A stretch of DNA of 64,000 bases from Hyphomicrobium sp. (lineage in GTDB: Bacteria; Pseudomonadota; Alphaproteobacteria; Rhizobiales; Hyphomicrobiaceae), in the NCBI GenBank assembly GCA_022844105.1, contig JALHMJ010000002.1, positions 169,826-233,825 of the forward strand. The letters are read 5' to 3'. The notes under the pieces are model-generated. The model ran no database searches, was not told the origin of the DNA, and saw only the letters and a program-made list of their open reading frames with translations. Shown in pieces: positions 16,389 to 24,519 of the stretch (within the stretch, counting starts at the first letter, position 1; every line of letters begins with the position of its first letter). A program made the translations under genes and the position numbers.

Positions 16389-16964
16389 TCATGCGGCCTT
16401 CCACAAGCGTGATGCGAAGACGCTATCGACCGGTGTGTGGAAGACATGATTGGAATAATTGCTGAGCGTCTTGATTCCGATAGCGAGGATGATGCCAAGG
16501 ATGTTTTTCTCGCTGTAGCCAGCGGCCCGGAATGCCGCCACATCAGCGTCCGTGGGACGCCCGCGCGAATGGACCATCTGTGTTGTAAAATCTGCGAGGG
16601 CCGCAAGCTTCGGGTCAGGGATCGGTTGGCCATCACGGATGGCATCGGTGACCTCGGCCGGAACTTTCGACATCTTGTCGGCAACGAAGCTATGGGCCGC
16701 CATGCAATAGTCACAGCTGTTGGCACGGCTGATGGCCAAGAAGATCACCTCCTGCTCAATGGGAGTGAACCCGCACTCGGCACGAAACGCGGCGTAGGTC
16801 ATTGCGTACGCCTCATACAGTGCCGGCTCATTGGCCATCGCCCCGTACATGTTGGGCACGAAGCCCATCTGCTGCTTTGCCTTCTCGAGCAAAGCCTTGG
16901 CCTTGCCCGTTGCGGTTTCTATGGCCAGCAGCGGAAGTTCCTTGATTTTGTATATCGCTCTCAT
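16389..16964 (-). CDS. Carboxymuconolactone decarboxylase family protein (AhpD-like)
   Basis: 191 residues, AGGAG before ATG 16964. The AhpD core is visible: TPIEQEVIFLAISRANSCDY followed by CMAAHSF, that is, Cys-x-x-Cys with a His three residues on and the upstream Glu of the proton relay. Such proteins reduce peroxides or act as thiol-disulfide partners. The C-terminal helix NHVFHTPVDSVFASRLWK is present. Its 3' end and terminator were copied to 15486-15618. It stands alone between a patatin lipoprotein gene and a small secreted-protein gene. Confidence 0.88.
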   Translation of the reverse strand: MRAIYKIKELPLLAIETATGKAKALLEKAKQQMGFVPNMYGAMANEPALYEAYAMTYAAFRAECGFTPIEQEVIFLAISRANSCDYCMAAHSFVADKMSKVPAEVTDAIRDGQPIPDPKLAALADFTTQMVHSRGRPTDADVAAFRAAGYSEKNILGIILAIGIKTLSNYSNHVFHTPVDSVFASRLWKAA

Positions 16965-17013
16965 GTTTTAAGTTCTCCTATAAGTTACGTGGTTGACGGG
17001 CGTCTGTCTCGGA

Positions 17014-18372
17014 TCAGCGAAGGCTGCCGAGAAAGCTCTGATATTCCGGGGATTCGGTAAGAAGCCGCCGCGCCAGCGCCCGTACTTCGTCCACCTGATC
17101 GGCACGTAGTGCAAACGCCGTGGGAATGGCATTGAACTGGCGGCGCTCGTTGTCGTCGCGGATGTGATCGAACGTCAGGGCTGCAAACCGCACGTCAACC
17201 GGAGGTATTCCGGCGCGGCTCGGGCGCTTATTGACCTTATCGGCCCATTGCATGAACCCGCGCCGGGCCAGTCCTATCGTCTCGCTATTCATAATGCCGA
17301 TCGCGGAGTCGAATGACGCACTGATGCCGCCAACCAGGCTCGGCTCGCGCCCTTCCTGTGACCATGCATAGTCTTCGTAGGTCTGGGCGTTTGCGACGAC
17401 AACCAGGACCTTTGAGACCTTATCCAAGCGTTCCGGTGAAAATGCGCCCGCCATATCTTCGACGTTGCCGGAATGCATAACAGGACTCATCATTGAGCCG
17501 CGCACGCCAAGATTGTCGGTTATGCCGCCATCGACGAGTCTGACGATGGGCATGTTCGCGGGCTTGAGGTATCGCTCGAGGGCGCGAGCCACTTGATAGT
17601 TGCGGTTGTAGATGTCCGGGTGTTCGAGGCTGTCCCGGACCCATGATTTGCGCCGGGCGGGACAGTCGTTATTGTAGTTTCGAACGGCAATCGGCGCGAA
17701 ATAGCCCGGAACAGCCGAGGAGGCCATCACCGCCCGCGCAACGGGGAAGTCCTCTATCTTGGAACAGAGAAAATCGAACTGCTGTTGAATGAATGAGAAC
17801 GTCATGCCCGTGTTGATGTCACTGGCGTTCACCACGATGACCGGCCCCGACCTTGAGTTCATGTCGGAAAGCGACTTGTTCTGAAAGACGTTGTCTCCGA
17901 GCCAAGTGGCCGCCACATCGGATCGATTGACACCGGGAGAAGCCAGCGATGCGAGTGCAATTGGATTTACCAGCAACGACTTGAGCTCACCCTGCACGTC
18001 ACGCTTCAAGAAGGCAGTCTCGAAATCCGTGAAGAGTTTTTCGCCGAAGAGGCCGTAATAGGCGGCTGTATAGCTTCCTCCTGACACCGATGTGATGACG
18101 TCAACCTCATCCAGAAGCCGCTGAGGATGGCCGTGGATCGACACTTTTGTATCGCGAAGGGCTTCAAGGATTCCGTAAGCAAACGCGGCCGAGCGTGTGC
18201 CACCCCCAGAGAAGGCGAGAACGACAAAGACATCATCCGCCCGGTTAGAAGAATCCGTCACGTGCATGGCTGCGCCCGCATTTGCGAGGACCAATGGCTC
18301 GTTCCACGCTCGTTCCGCACAGCCCTGGATGAGTATCGCCATCAGGCAGCCCATCATCGTCTTAAATTTCAT
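17014..18372 (-). CDS. Patatin-like lipoprotein phospholipase
   Basis: 452 residues from ATG 18372. The lipoprotein signal MKFKTMMGCLMAILIQGCAE has the lipobox Cys at residue 18. Patatin elements follow: LAFSGGGTRSAAFAYG (oxyanion), TSVSGGSYTAAYYG (Ser nucleophile in SVSGG) and RLVDGGITDNLGV (Asp). The order and the long C-terminal half fit exported or outer-membrane-anchored patatins. It is therefore distinct from the cytoplasmic patatin at 9961-11004. The substrate is unknown. Confidence 0.85.
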   Translation of the reverse strand: MKFKTMMGCLMAILIQGCAERAWNEPLVLANAGAAMHVTDSSNRADDVFVVLAFSGGGTRSAAFAYGILEALRDTKVSIHGHPQRLLDEVDVITSVSGGSYTAAYYGLFGEKLFTDFETAFLKRDVQGELKSLLVNPIALASLASPGVNRSDVAATWLGDNVFQNKSLSDMNSRSGPVIVVNASDINTGMTFSFIQQQFDFLCSKIEDFPVARAVMASSAVPGYFAPIAVRNYNNDCPARRKSWVRDSLEHPDIYNRNYQVARALERYLKPANMPIVRLVDGGITDNLGVRGSMMSPVMHSGNVEDMAGAFSPERLDKVSKVLVVVANAQTYEDYAWSQEGREPSLVGGISASFDSAIGIMNSETIGLARRGFMQWADKVNKRPSRAGIPPVDVRFAALTFDHIRDDNERRQFNAIPTAFALRADQVDEVRALARRLLTESPEYQSFLGSLR

Positions 18373-18462
18373 CGTCCCCCCGTCAACGGTTCCTGGTATT
18401 CCTTTGCGCGCAACTGTCCTCTGGACCCCGATCGACGGGCGGCGGCGCGCGCTCAAGGGGCT

Positions 18463-18500
18463 GGTGGGGCGGAAGGACTCGAACCTTCGGCAACAACGTT
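18463..18500 (-). other. tRNA 3'-end-like fragment (possible attachment-site scar)
   Basis: On the minus strand the segment reads GAAGG TTCGAGT CCTTC, a complete T-arm, followed by CGCCCCACCA, an acceptor 3' strand with CCA-like end. A matching 5' acceptor strand (TGGGGCG) is not present within 110 bp upstream, and no clear anticodon stem forms, so this is not a whole tRNA. Such 3' fragments are often left by integration of mobile DNA into a tRNA gene. Confidence 0.4.
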
Positions 18501-18680
18501 GATGCAAGGACGTCTCGGTTGCAGTCGTACCACCTGGCATCACCGCTGCATGCCCAACGCCGATCCAACGCCAGGCAGGGGATCCCGGCTTTCTTCGGGA
18601 ATCACCTTGAAACGATACATCGAGGGTCGGCGGTGCGCCGGCCCTCGATCAGACGATCAAGCCGCATGGCTCAAACATTG

Positions 18681-18830
18681 TTAACGGCCAATACCGTGCG
18701 TGGTGACGATCGAACCCGTGCGGGCCAGGTCCTCGAGTAGCTTGTCACCGGACATGGCTTGGGCCGTGGGCGCGCCGGCTGAGGCGAGTAATGTTGCCGC
18801 AAGCATTGCGGAAGCGATAAACGTTTTCAT
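18681..18830 (-). CDS. Very small secreted peptide (49 residues)
   Basis: ATG 18830 is preceded by AGGAG at ideal spacing. Signal peptide MKTFIASAMLAATLLASAGA, cleaved near AQA, leaving a mature peptide of about 26 residues (SGDKLLEDLARTGSIVTTHG and a short end). There is no cysteine. A SigF-type promoter with one mismatch lies 96-121 bp upstream. It lies head-to-head with the sigma factor gene. I do not recognise it. Confidence 0.6.
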   Translation of the reverse strand: MKTFIASAMLAATLLASAGAPTAQAMSGDKLLEDLARTGSIVTTHGIGR

Positions 18831-18925
18831 GAGTGTCTCCTGTGACCATTCGTTGTCGACGGCCATCCCTGATTTTAAGATCATGCGCCCCATGTGGGCG
18901 TCAGTTGGCCTTTATGGTGAGATAC

Positions 18926-18951
18926 TTCTCCGCAGTCTCAACCGAGGTTAC
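18926..18951 (-). promoter_or_regulatory. SigF-type promoter (one mismatch) of the 49-residue peptide
   Basis: Minus strand: GTAACC (18951-18946), 16 bp, AGAA (18929-18926) in place of CGAA; 95 bp before ATG 18830. Confidence 0.45.
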
Positions 18952-19144
18952 GCAAATGATATGCGGTTCACGTTGTCTTGAGAGACGGGTGAATATGTGC
19001 GTGCCTTCCGTGCCCCACCATGAGTATTATGAGCGCGTGAGGCGGTGGAGGACGTAACAACACAGGGCGCATTGCGTATTGCAAATGATCCCAACACAAA
19101 TTGCCTCTTTCGCCTTTGTCCGCTCTTCGATAATGAAGGCACGC

Positions 19145-19726
19145 ATGAGCAGCTCAAATAGCTCCGACGATAAAGTCGCCAGAGAAGCGCGCTGGCAGGA
19201 GCTGATGCGCGCCGCCCAGGATGGAGATGATGCTGCCTATTCCAGGCTGCTCTCCGAACTGTTACCCGCATTGCGACGCATGGTTCGATACCGGTGGCGG
19301 AACTACGAGGGTGCCGAAGACATCGTCCAGGACATCCTGATGTCCCTGCATTCGGTTCGCCACACCTACGACCCGGGCCGTCCATTTATGCCTTGGTTGG
19401 TCACCATTTCCTCCCGCCGAATTGCCGATGCAGCCCGGCGGGCCTCCTCCCGTTCGGCTTATGAAACGACCGTGGAAACAATGCCTGAAACCTTTGCGGG
19501 GGATGACGCGAAGAACGAACAAGACACGAGTGACGATCAAGAGGCCATTCGCGTGGCCTTGTCGGGTCTGCCCGAGGGACAGCGCCAGGTGATCGAACTC
19601 ATGAAAATTCAGGGTCTGTCGCTTCAGGAAGCGTCGGCCCATACGGGCAAGAGCGTCGCCTCATTGAAGGTGACTGTTCACCGGGCAATAAAGGCCATGC
19701 GTCAGGCCCTGGAGCGAAAGACTTGA
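19145..19726 (+). CDS. sigF: ECF-family RNA polymerase sigma factor (SigF/EcfF-like)
   Basis: 193 residues from ATG 19145, AAGG upstream. The sigma-2 domain contains YEGAEDIVQDILMSLHSVRH and PWLVTISSRRIADAAR; the sigma-4 domain has LSGLPEGQRQVIELMKIQGL, then SLQEASAHTGKSVASLKVTVHRA. It is followed, with a 4-bp TTGA overlap, by a DUF1109 (NrsF) anti-sigma gene, the arrangement of the Caulobacter SigF system, which responds to heavy metals and controls DUF2282/DUF692/DUF2063/DoxX genes. This supports the assignment and the link to the bufferin cluster at 4.4-8.8 kb. A degenerate copy of the motif (19054-19078) could allow autoregulation. Confidence 0.88.
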   Translation: MSSSNSSDDKVAREARWQELMRAAQDGDDAAYSRLLSELLPALRRMVRYRWRNYEGAEDIVQDILMSLHSVRHTYDPGRPFMPWLVTISSRRIADAARRASSRSAYETTVETMPETFAGDDAKNEQDTSDDQEAIRVALSGLPEGQRQVIELMKIQGLSLQEASAHTGKSVASLKVTVHRAIKAMRQALERKT

Positions 19727-20418
19727 GCGCGATGCGGACAGAAGATCTCATTCGAGCTTTGGCGAAAGACGCCAAGCCGGTCGAGCGTTTGGCCCATCCA
19801 GCTTGGCGGGCCATGATGTGGATGATGGTTTCCGTCGTCTATGTCGCTGCATTCTTGTGGGTTGTCGGAGTGCGCCCAGATCTTTCCAACAAGATGTCTG
19901 ATCCGCGTTTCCTGATCGAAGTTGGTGCGGCGCTATTGACCAGCATGATGGCCGCCGCGGCCGCCTTCTGCGCTGGTTGCCCCGGTCGACCGCTGTGGGA
20001 ACGCTTTGCCCCGCTTCCGTTCCTGGGCGTATGGCTCGCGAGCCTTGGCGAGGGATGCTGGCGTCAGTGGCTTCAAGCTGGACCGGAGGGTCTGCATCTT
20101 CAGGTCGATCTGACGTGTTTTCAGAGCATTACTGCCGTCGGAATAGTACCAGCAATCGCGATCCTGCTCATGATCCGGAGGGGCGCTCCAATCGCGCCCA
20201 TGTCGACAACCGGTTTGGCCATATTGGCAGCCACAGCGCTCGGTGCGGCGGCCCTGCGTCTCTTCCATACCCAGGACATGAGCTTGATGCTGCTCGTGTG
20301 GCAATTCGGATCGGTTGCCCTCCTGGCCGGGTTCGGCTTTTTGGCAGGCCGGTACGTCCTTCGCTGGTCTCTGCCGCAGTTGACGGCCGACGTTGGAAGT
20401 CACCCTCCCAGTTGTTAG
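19723..20418 (+). CDS. nrsF: NrsF/DUF1109 membrane anti-sigma factor
   Basis: 231 residues. The start is TTG 19723, overlapping the sigma stop as TTGA; ATG 19732 is an alternative. A short cytoplasmic N-terminus (RTEDLIRALAKDAKPVERLA) precedes six predicted membrane segments. Cysteines of the family are visible in FCAGCPGRP and in VDLTCFQS. NrsF proteins hold the ECF sigma factor at the membrane and release it on metal stress, sensing through these cysteines. The translational coupling fits a fixed stoichiometry. Confidence 0.88.
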   Translation: MSAMRTEDLIRALAKDAKPVERLAHPAWRAMMWMMVSVVYVAAFLWVVGVRPDLSNKMSDPRFLIEVGAALLTSMMAAAAAFCAGCPGRPLWERFAPLPFLGVWLASLGEGCWRQWLQAGPEGLHLQVDLTCFQSITAVGIVPAIAILLMIRRGAPIAPMSTTGLAILAATALGAAALRLFHTQDMSLMLLVWQFGSVALLAGFGFLAGRYVLRWSLPQLTADVGSHPPSC

Positions 20419-20566
20419 ACGTCTGGCGCGCTACCGAACGTCATGGACTGTTTGGCGCTGGTCGGATGGCTTTGATCGCTAGCGCTACTAACTGCTGGTC
20501 GGCAGTCGTGGCCCGATCGAGACGCGGACATCATCCCTGAGCTAGAAAGAGAGTGAGACTGACAGC

Positions 20567-21619
20567 ATGCACATTGAAATCGTGAAGGACTATTACGGCA
20601 AGATCCTTCGAGGGTCAGATGATCTCAAAACCAAGGCCTGCTGCACGCCCGACACTATGCCGGACCGCGTCAAGGAGCTTCTTAAGAACATCCATGACGA
20701 GGTCCTCGCTAAATATTATGGCTGCGGCCTTGTGGTTCCAGACTTGCTTGAAGCCAAGCGCGTTCTCGACCTCGGTTGTGGCTCGGGACGGGATGTCTAT
20801 GCGTTGGCGCAGCTCGTTGGGCCAAAAGGTGAAGTTGTAGGTGTCGATATGACTCCCGAGCAGTTGCAAACTGCGCGCGATCATATCGGCTGGCACATGG
20901 AGCGCTTCGGCCACGAGACGCCCAACGTGCGCTTTCTGCAGGGGTTCATCGAAAAACTTGACACTTTCGGGTTGGAACCGCAGAGCTTCGACGTCATTGT
21001 CTCAAACTGCGTCGTCAACCTGTCGATCGACAAGGCTGCAGTCCTCAAGGGCGTGTTCGACCTCTTGAAGCCCGGCGGCGAGTTCTATTTTGCCGATGTC
21101 TATGCAGACCGGCGCCTCTCCGAGGACGTGCGCAACGATCCGGTCGTGTATGGGGAGTGTCTCGGTGGCGCGTTATATTGGGGCGATTTCCTTTCGCTCG
21201 CCAAGCAGTCCGGCTTTGGCGATCCGCGTCTTATCACCAGCCGCCCGCTCGAAATCACCGACCCGGATATCGAGGTTAAGATCGGCGCCGCTCGCTTCTA
21301 TTCGGCAACCTACCGGCTATTTAAAGTGTCCGAACTCGAGGTGGCCTGCGAGGACTATGGTCAGGCCGTGATCTATAATGGCGGCATCCGGGAAGCTCCG
21401 CACCGATTTGTCCTGGATAGCCACCACGCAATTGAGAAAGGCCGCATCTTTCCCGTATGCGGCAACACCTGGCACATTCTGAAACAGAGCCGTTTTGCCC
21501 AGCACTTCGAATTCATCGGCGATTTTTCAAGTCACTACGGCGTGTTCCCCGGCTGCGGCACGAATATCCCGTTCTCCAATCGGGGCGAAGGAGAGACGGT
21601 CGTAGGAGCGTGCTGCTGA
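20567..21619 (+). CDS. arsM: Arsenite S-adenosylmethionine methyltransferase
   Basis: 350 residues. N-terminal KACCTPD holds the conserved Cys pair; the SAM-binding motif is VLDLGCGSGRDVYALAQLVG; the arsenite-binding cysteines appear in IVSNCVVNLS and near YGECLGGALYWGD. The C-terminal domain ends with FPGCGTNIPF and GACC. It methylates As(III) to methylated, volatile arsenicals. An ArsR-type repressor gene follows convergently on the minus strand. A PstSCAB transporter is 2.9 kb downstream, a common pairing in arsenic islands. Confidence 0.93.
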   Translation: MHIEIVKDYYGKILRGSDDLKTKACCTPDTMPDRVKELLKNIHDEVLAKYYGCGLVVPDLLEAKRVLDLGCGSGRDVYALAQLVGPKGEVVGVDMTPEQLQTARDHIGWHMERFGHETPNVRFLQGFIEKLDTFGLEPQSFDVIVSNCVVNLSIDKAAVLKGVFDLLKPGGEFYFADVYADRRLSEDVRNDPVVYGECLGGALYWGDFLSLAKQSGFGDPRLITSRPLEITDPDIEVKIGAARFYSATYRLFKVSELEVACEDYGQAVIYNGGIREAPHRFVLDSHHAIEKGRIFPVCGNTWHILKQSRFAQHFEFIGDFSSHYGVFPGCGTNIPFSNRGEGETVVGACC

Positions 21620-21827
21620 AGTACGAACCCGTCCCGCCTTTGACCCGTGAGAAAAAAAATCAAGTTCTTGGACGCAATCCGTACGAAACCGCGTACTGGG
21701 ATTGGCGCTTGAAGCCGTCCATGACGGCGCGCCGTGACACATCACGGCTGATCAGTTTGCCCATTGTTGCTTCTATGGGCGAGTTCCAAGTAGATCCAGA
21801 TCCCGAAGCGCTTCGCATCGGAATCCG

Positions 21828-22172
21828 TTATCTCGTTCCGCTTACGCCCCGACGCTTAAATTGCAGCTTGCAGCAGCCGAAGTTCAGCGACGAACTCCGG
21901 CCATTCTTGCGGACGTCGGGCGACAGACGATAGAGAACCGCCTTCCCCTCCCGCCGCGCGGCCACGAGACCAGCATCGCGGAGAATCCTGAGATGATGCG
22001 AGAGGAGTGTGGGTTCGAGCCTGAGCACCGCGTTGAGTTCGTGAACCCTGAGAGGGCGGTCCAAGAGCAGTTCGACAACGGATAGCCGCGTTGCGTCCGA
22101 CAGGATCTTCATGACGTCCGAGCAATACGCGCCGGTGGTCGTCAGGTCCTTGGGCGCTGAATCATGGAACAT
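21828..22172 (-). CDS. ArsR-family transcriptional repressor
   Basis: 114 residues from ATG 22172 with GGGAG upstream. Winged helix: MKILSDATRLSVVELLLDRP, then RVHELNAVLRLEPTLLSHHL and RILRDAGLVAARREGKAVLY. Cys residues lie at AYCSDV near the N-terminus and at FGCCKLQF near the C-terminus. They may form the metalloid site, although the usual CVC-x-x-C motif on the recognition helix is absent. The divergent DUF2892/thioredoxin/CcdA operon and the neighbouring arsM are the likely targets. Confidence 0.88.
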   Translation of the reverse strand: MFHDSAPKDLTTTGAYCSDVMKILSDATRLSVVELLLDRPLRVHELNAVLRLEPTLLSHHLRILRDAGLVAARREGKAVLYRLSPDVRKNGRSSSLNFGCCKLQFKRRGVSGTR

Positions 22173-22254
22173 GCATTGCTCCCGAGAGCGAGACAGAATT
22201 GTGTATAGATTCAATTGAACGCCACTTCAATTCAAAGATTCCGACCTCCGCTCT

Positions 22255-22280
22255 GTAACTTTAGTTTTCATGGCTCCGAA
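22255..22280 (+). promoter_or_regulatory. SigF-type promoter (one mismatch) of the DUF2892 gene
   Basis: GTAACT 22255-22260, 16 bp, CGAA 22277-22280, 38 bp before ATG 22318. The last base of the first box differs. It lies in the divergent region between arsR and the thiol operon. Confidence 0.5.
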
Positions 22281-22317
22281 CAACCAGCTGTATCGAAACT
22301 TTGAGCAAGGGACTGCC

Positions 22318-22524
22318 ATGTTTTATCTAAAACGCAACGTGCCCGGGTGGGAACGTATCGTACGCATCATGATGGCCGCGGGGCTCGGCGCTGCGGCGTT
22401 CTTGGGCAACGTCACGGGGCCGGTGCAGATCGGACTGATTGTTATGGCCGCAATGGCCCTCATGACCGGCGTCCTCGGCTACTGCCCGGCGTGCGCGATG
22501 GCCGGCCGCAAGCACATCGAGTAG
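22318..22524 (+). CDS. DUF2892 small inner-membrane protein (YgaP-TM-like)
   Basis: 68 residues from ATG 22318. The pattern is that of DUF2892: MFYLKRNVPGWERIVRIMMA, AAGLGAAAFLG, a second membrane helix, and a C-terminal LGYCPACAMAGRK with a CxxC pair. Such proteins occur as small redox or sulfur-related membrane proteins, often fused to or near rhodaneses. Here it leads a run with two thioredoxin-like proteins and CcdA, which suggests a role in periplasmic thiol handling. Confidence 0.85.
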   Translation: MFYLKRNVPGWERIVRIMMAAGLGAAAFLGNVTGPVQIGLIVMAAMALMTGVLGYCPACAMAGRKHIE

Positions 22525-22639
22525 GCGGCCGATCGAGGTCCCTGCCGGTTCTCGTTGGAAGATGGAGCCTACGGCGGCGCACTCAGTTGATGCCGCCAGC
22601 GGGTCTACATCTCTGTCACAGCATGGAGTGGAGTTCATA

Positions 22640-23032
22640 ATGCGAAAATCTATTGCAACAAGCGCGGCCACTGCGGCGCTGTTCGCTCTTCTCGCGGGAA
22701 ATGCGTCGGCGCTTGAAAAGCGGACCTACGATGCATCGGCGTTTGCGGCTGCCCAGAAGGCCGGCAAATCGATTCTCGTCGATGTGCATGCCGTCTGGTG
22801 CCACATTTGCTGGTCCCAGAAAGCCGTTCTTTCTAACCTTGAGAGCGATCCAAAGTTCAAGAATCTCGTTGTGTTCAGTGTCGACTACGACGGGGACAAA
22901 GAGAACCTGCGGCGCTTCAACGCACAGAAGCAGAGTACGCTCATCGTCTTCAAGGGCGGACAGGAACTCGGCCGCTCGGTTGGGGACACCAACCCGGTTT
23001 CCATCAAGGCCTTGTTGAGCAAGGCGCTCTAG
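22640..23032 (+). CDS. Periplasmic thioredoxin-fold protein, WCHIC active site
   Basis: 130 residues from ATG 22640. Signal peptide MRKSIATSAATAALFALLAG, cleaved at ASAL. The thioredoxin motif is VHAVWCHICWSQ (CxxC = CHIC), followed by VVFSVDYDGDKENLRRFNAQ and STLIVFKGGQELGR with the conserved turn. The cis-Pro before the last strands is replaced by STL, so it is a divergent thioredoxin. A paralogue with CPIC follows and then ccdA, so CcdA probably keeps these reduced in the periplasm. Confidence 0.85.
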   Translation: MRKSIATSAATAALFALLAGNASALEKRTYDASAFAAAQKAGKSILVDVHAVWCHICWSQKAVLSNLESDPKFKNLVVFSVDYDGDKENLRRFNAQKQSTLIVFKGGQELGRSVGDTNPVSIKALLSKAL

Positions 23033-23161
23033 CTCCCCGTGCCTCCCATTGAGGGGGCGACGTAGTTTCTGTGATGCGCGTCCGGATACCGACACAGTCG
23101 GAAGCAACGCCGCTGTCCGCAACCCGGAACAACAAGCCGATGAATGGAAGAGTATAGGTCC

Positions 23162-23554
23162 ATGGAATGCTCTGCACGTGTTACCGCATTGTCTGTGGCC
23201 TGGTTCGTCTTCCTAGGTGGCCACGCCGTCGCGGCCGAAATGCTGCACTTCAACGAGGCTGCATTCCGAGCCGCGCAGCGGTCGGGAGCACCCATACTCG
23301 TTGAAACCTATTCCGCAGGCTGCCCGATTTGCTGGGTTCAGGAAGGGACGATCCGCGAGTTGGTGCGTAAGCCTGAGTACAACGGACTTCGTGTGTTCGT
23401 GATCGACGCTGACAATCGCAAGGATGCGATGCGGATCGTGGGTGCGCAAACGCGAAGCACACTAGTCGTTTACAAGGAGGGACAGGAAGTTGCCCGCGCG
23501 GTAGGTACTACTCGTCCGGATGAGATAGCAGCGCTCATCGCCAAGGCCTATTGA
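23162..23554 (+). CDS. Periplasmic thioredoxin-fold protein, CPIC active site
   Basis: 130 residues from ATG 23162; ATG 23144 in the same frame is also possible. Signal MECSARVTALSVAWFVFLGG, cleaved near AVAAE. Active site YSAGCPICWVQEG, then VFVIDADNRKDAMRIVGAQT and STLVVYKEGQEVARAVGTTR. It is a diverged paralogue of the preceding gene, with CPIC in place of CHIC. This difference should shift the redox potential, so the pair may work at different steps. ccdA follows after 10 bp. Confidence 0.85.
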   Translation: MECSARVTALSVAWFVFLGGHAVAAEMLHFNEAAFRAAQRSGAPILVETYSAGCPICWVQEGTIRELVRKPEYNGLRVFVIDADNRKDAMRIVGAQTRSTLVVYKEGQEVARAVGTTRPDEIAALIAKAY

Positions 23555-23564
23555 ACGGATAGCA

Positions 23565-24290
23565 ATGCACATGCTGACAACGCTCGCACTCTCGCTTATT
23601 GCAGGGATTGCCTCCACGCTTTCACCTTGCGTCCTGCCGATTCTGCCCATCGTTCTTGGTGCAGCCGCGAGCCAGCATCGTGTGGGCCCCCTGGCACTCG
23701 CGGTGGGGCTTGCATTTAGCTTTGTTGCCGTCGGCCTGTTTGTTGCCACGATCGGATTCTCGGCTGGTCTTGATGCCGACAGGTTTCGACTGGCCGGCGC
23801 TTTGCTCATGGTCGTCGTCGGAAGCATACTGATTGTCCCGCAATTGCAAGAGCGCGTGGCGTTGGCGGCCGGCCCGGCGAGCAATTGGGCGTCTGACAGA
23901 CTGGCATCGAGCGGCGGCGAAGGTGTGAGCGGGCAGTTTCTTGTTGGACTGCTCCTCGGGATCGTATGGAGTCCGTGTGTCGGTCCTACACTAGGCGCTG
24001 CCTCGGTACTTGCAGCGAAGCGGGAAAGCCTTGTTGAAGTGGCTGCGACCATGTTCGCGTTTGGTCTTGGGGCCGCTATTCCTCTTCTCCTGCTCGGATG
24101 GCTTTCGCGGGAGGCGATGCTCAAGCTGCGCGGACGCCTGATGGTCGCTGGCGGAGCCTTGAAGCCGGCGCTCGGCATTTTTCTCGTCGCTATCGGATTG
24201 CTTGTGGCCAGTGGTTACGACAAGCGCGTGGAGGCAGCGCTCGTTATGGCTTCACCGGAATGGCTCACGCGGATCACCACGCAGTTCTGA
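23565..24290 (+). CDS. ccdA: CcdA-like transmembrane thiol-electron carrier
   Basis: 241 residues with six membrane segments. The two CcdA/DsbD hallmark motifs are STLSPCVLPILPIVLGAAAS near residue 18 and GIVWSPCVGPTLGAASVLAA near residue 128. It moves reducing equivalents from cytoplasmic thioredoxin across the membrane to periplasmic thiol proteins. Downstream of two secreted thioredoxins it forms a complete reductive relay. Cytochrome c maturation is the classical use. Here the context (a Cys-rich secreted proteome and ArsR) suggests a stress role. Confidence 0.9.
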   Translation: MHMLTTLALSLIAGIASTLSPCVLPILPIVLGAAASQHRVGPLALAVGLAFSFVAVGLFVATIGFSAGLDADRFRLAGALLMVVVGSILIVPQLQERVALAAGPASNWASDRLASSGGEGVSGQFLVGLLLGIVWSPCVGPTLGAASVLAAKRESLVEVAATMFAFGLGAAIPLLLLGWLSREAMLKLRGRLMVAGGALKPALGIFLVAIGLLVASGYDKRVEAALVMASPEWLTRITTQF

Positions 24291-24381
24291 ATTGGTCCGG
24301 CATCAGAATTCGCAAGACAGGGAGCTAGGGGTATGCGCGTCGAAATCATACAGGTATGCCGCGGCTACGTCTCGGCGATCG

Positions 24382-24400
24382 GGCGAACGGGACGTTCGCC
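24382..24400. other. Perfect hairpin between ccdA and pstS
   Basis: GGCGAACG and CGTTCGCC form 8-bp arms around a GGA loop, with no T-run on either side. It may be an operator or mark transcript processing. The rest of the 24291-24519 gap shows nothing recognisable; I see no convincing Pho box before pstS. Confidence 0.4.
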
Positions 24401-24519
24401 GAGAACCATGCATGTGGAGAACAACCCGGGCGCAAGTGGTGTCTGCGCATGTTGTTGAAGCACACTGCTCCGCACCATTCTTATGTAATGACTAAACCTT
24501 GAAACGAGGGAAGCGATCA

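Noticed and set aside
16964..17010. SigF-type promoter before the AhpD-like gene
   Set aside because: GTAACT is present on the minus strand but no CGAA follows at 15-16 bp.
18455..18560. Complete tRNA gene on the minus strand
   Set aside because: T-arm and 3' end are good, but no 5' acceptor strand TGGGGCG and no anticodon stem of 5 bp are present, so only a fragment is reported.
24440..24519. Pho box before pstS
   Set aside because: TGTAATGACTAAAC has only partial similarity and no second half-site at 11-bp spacing.
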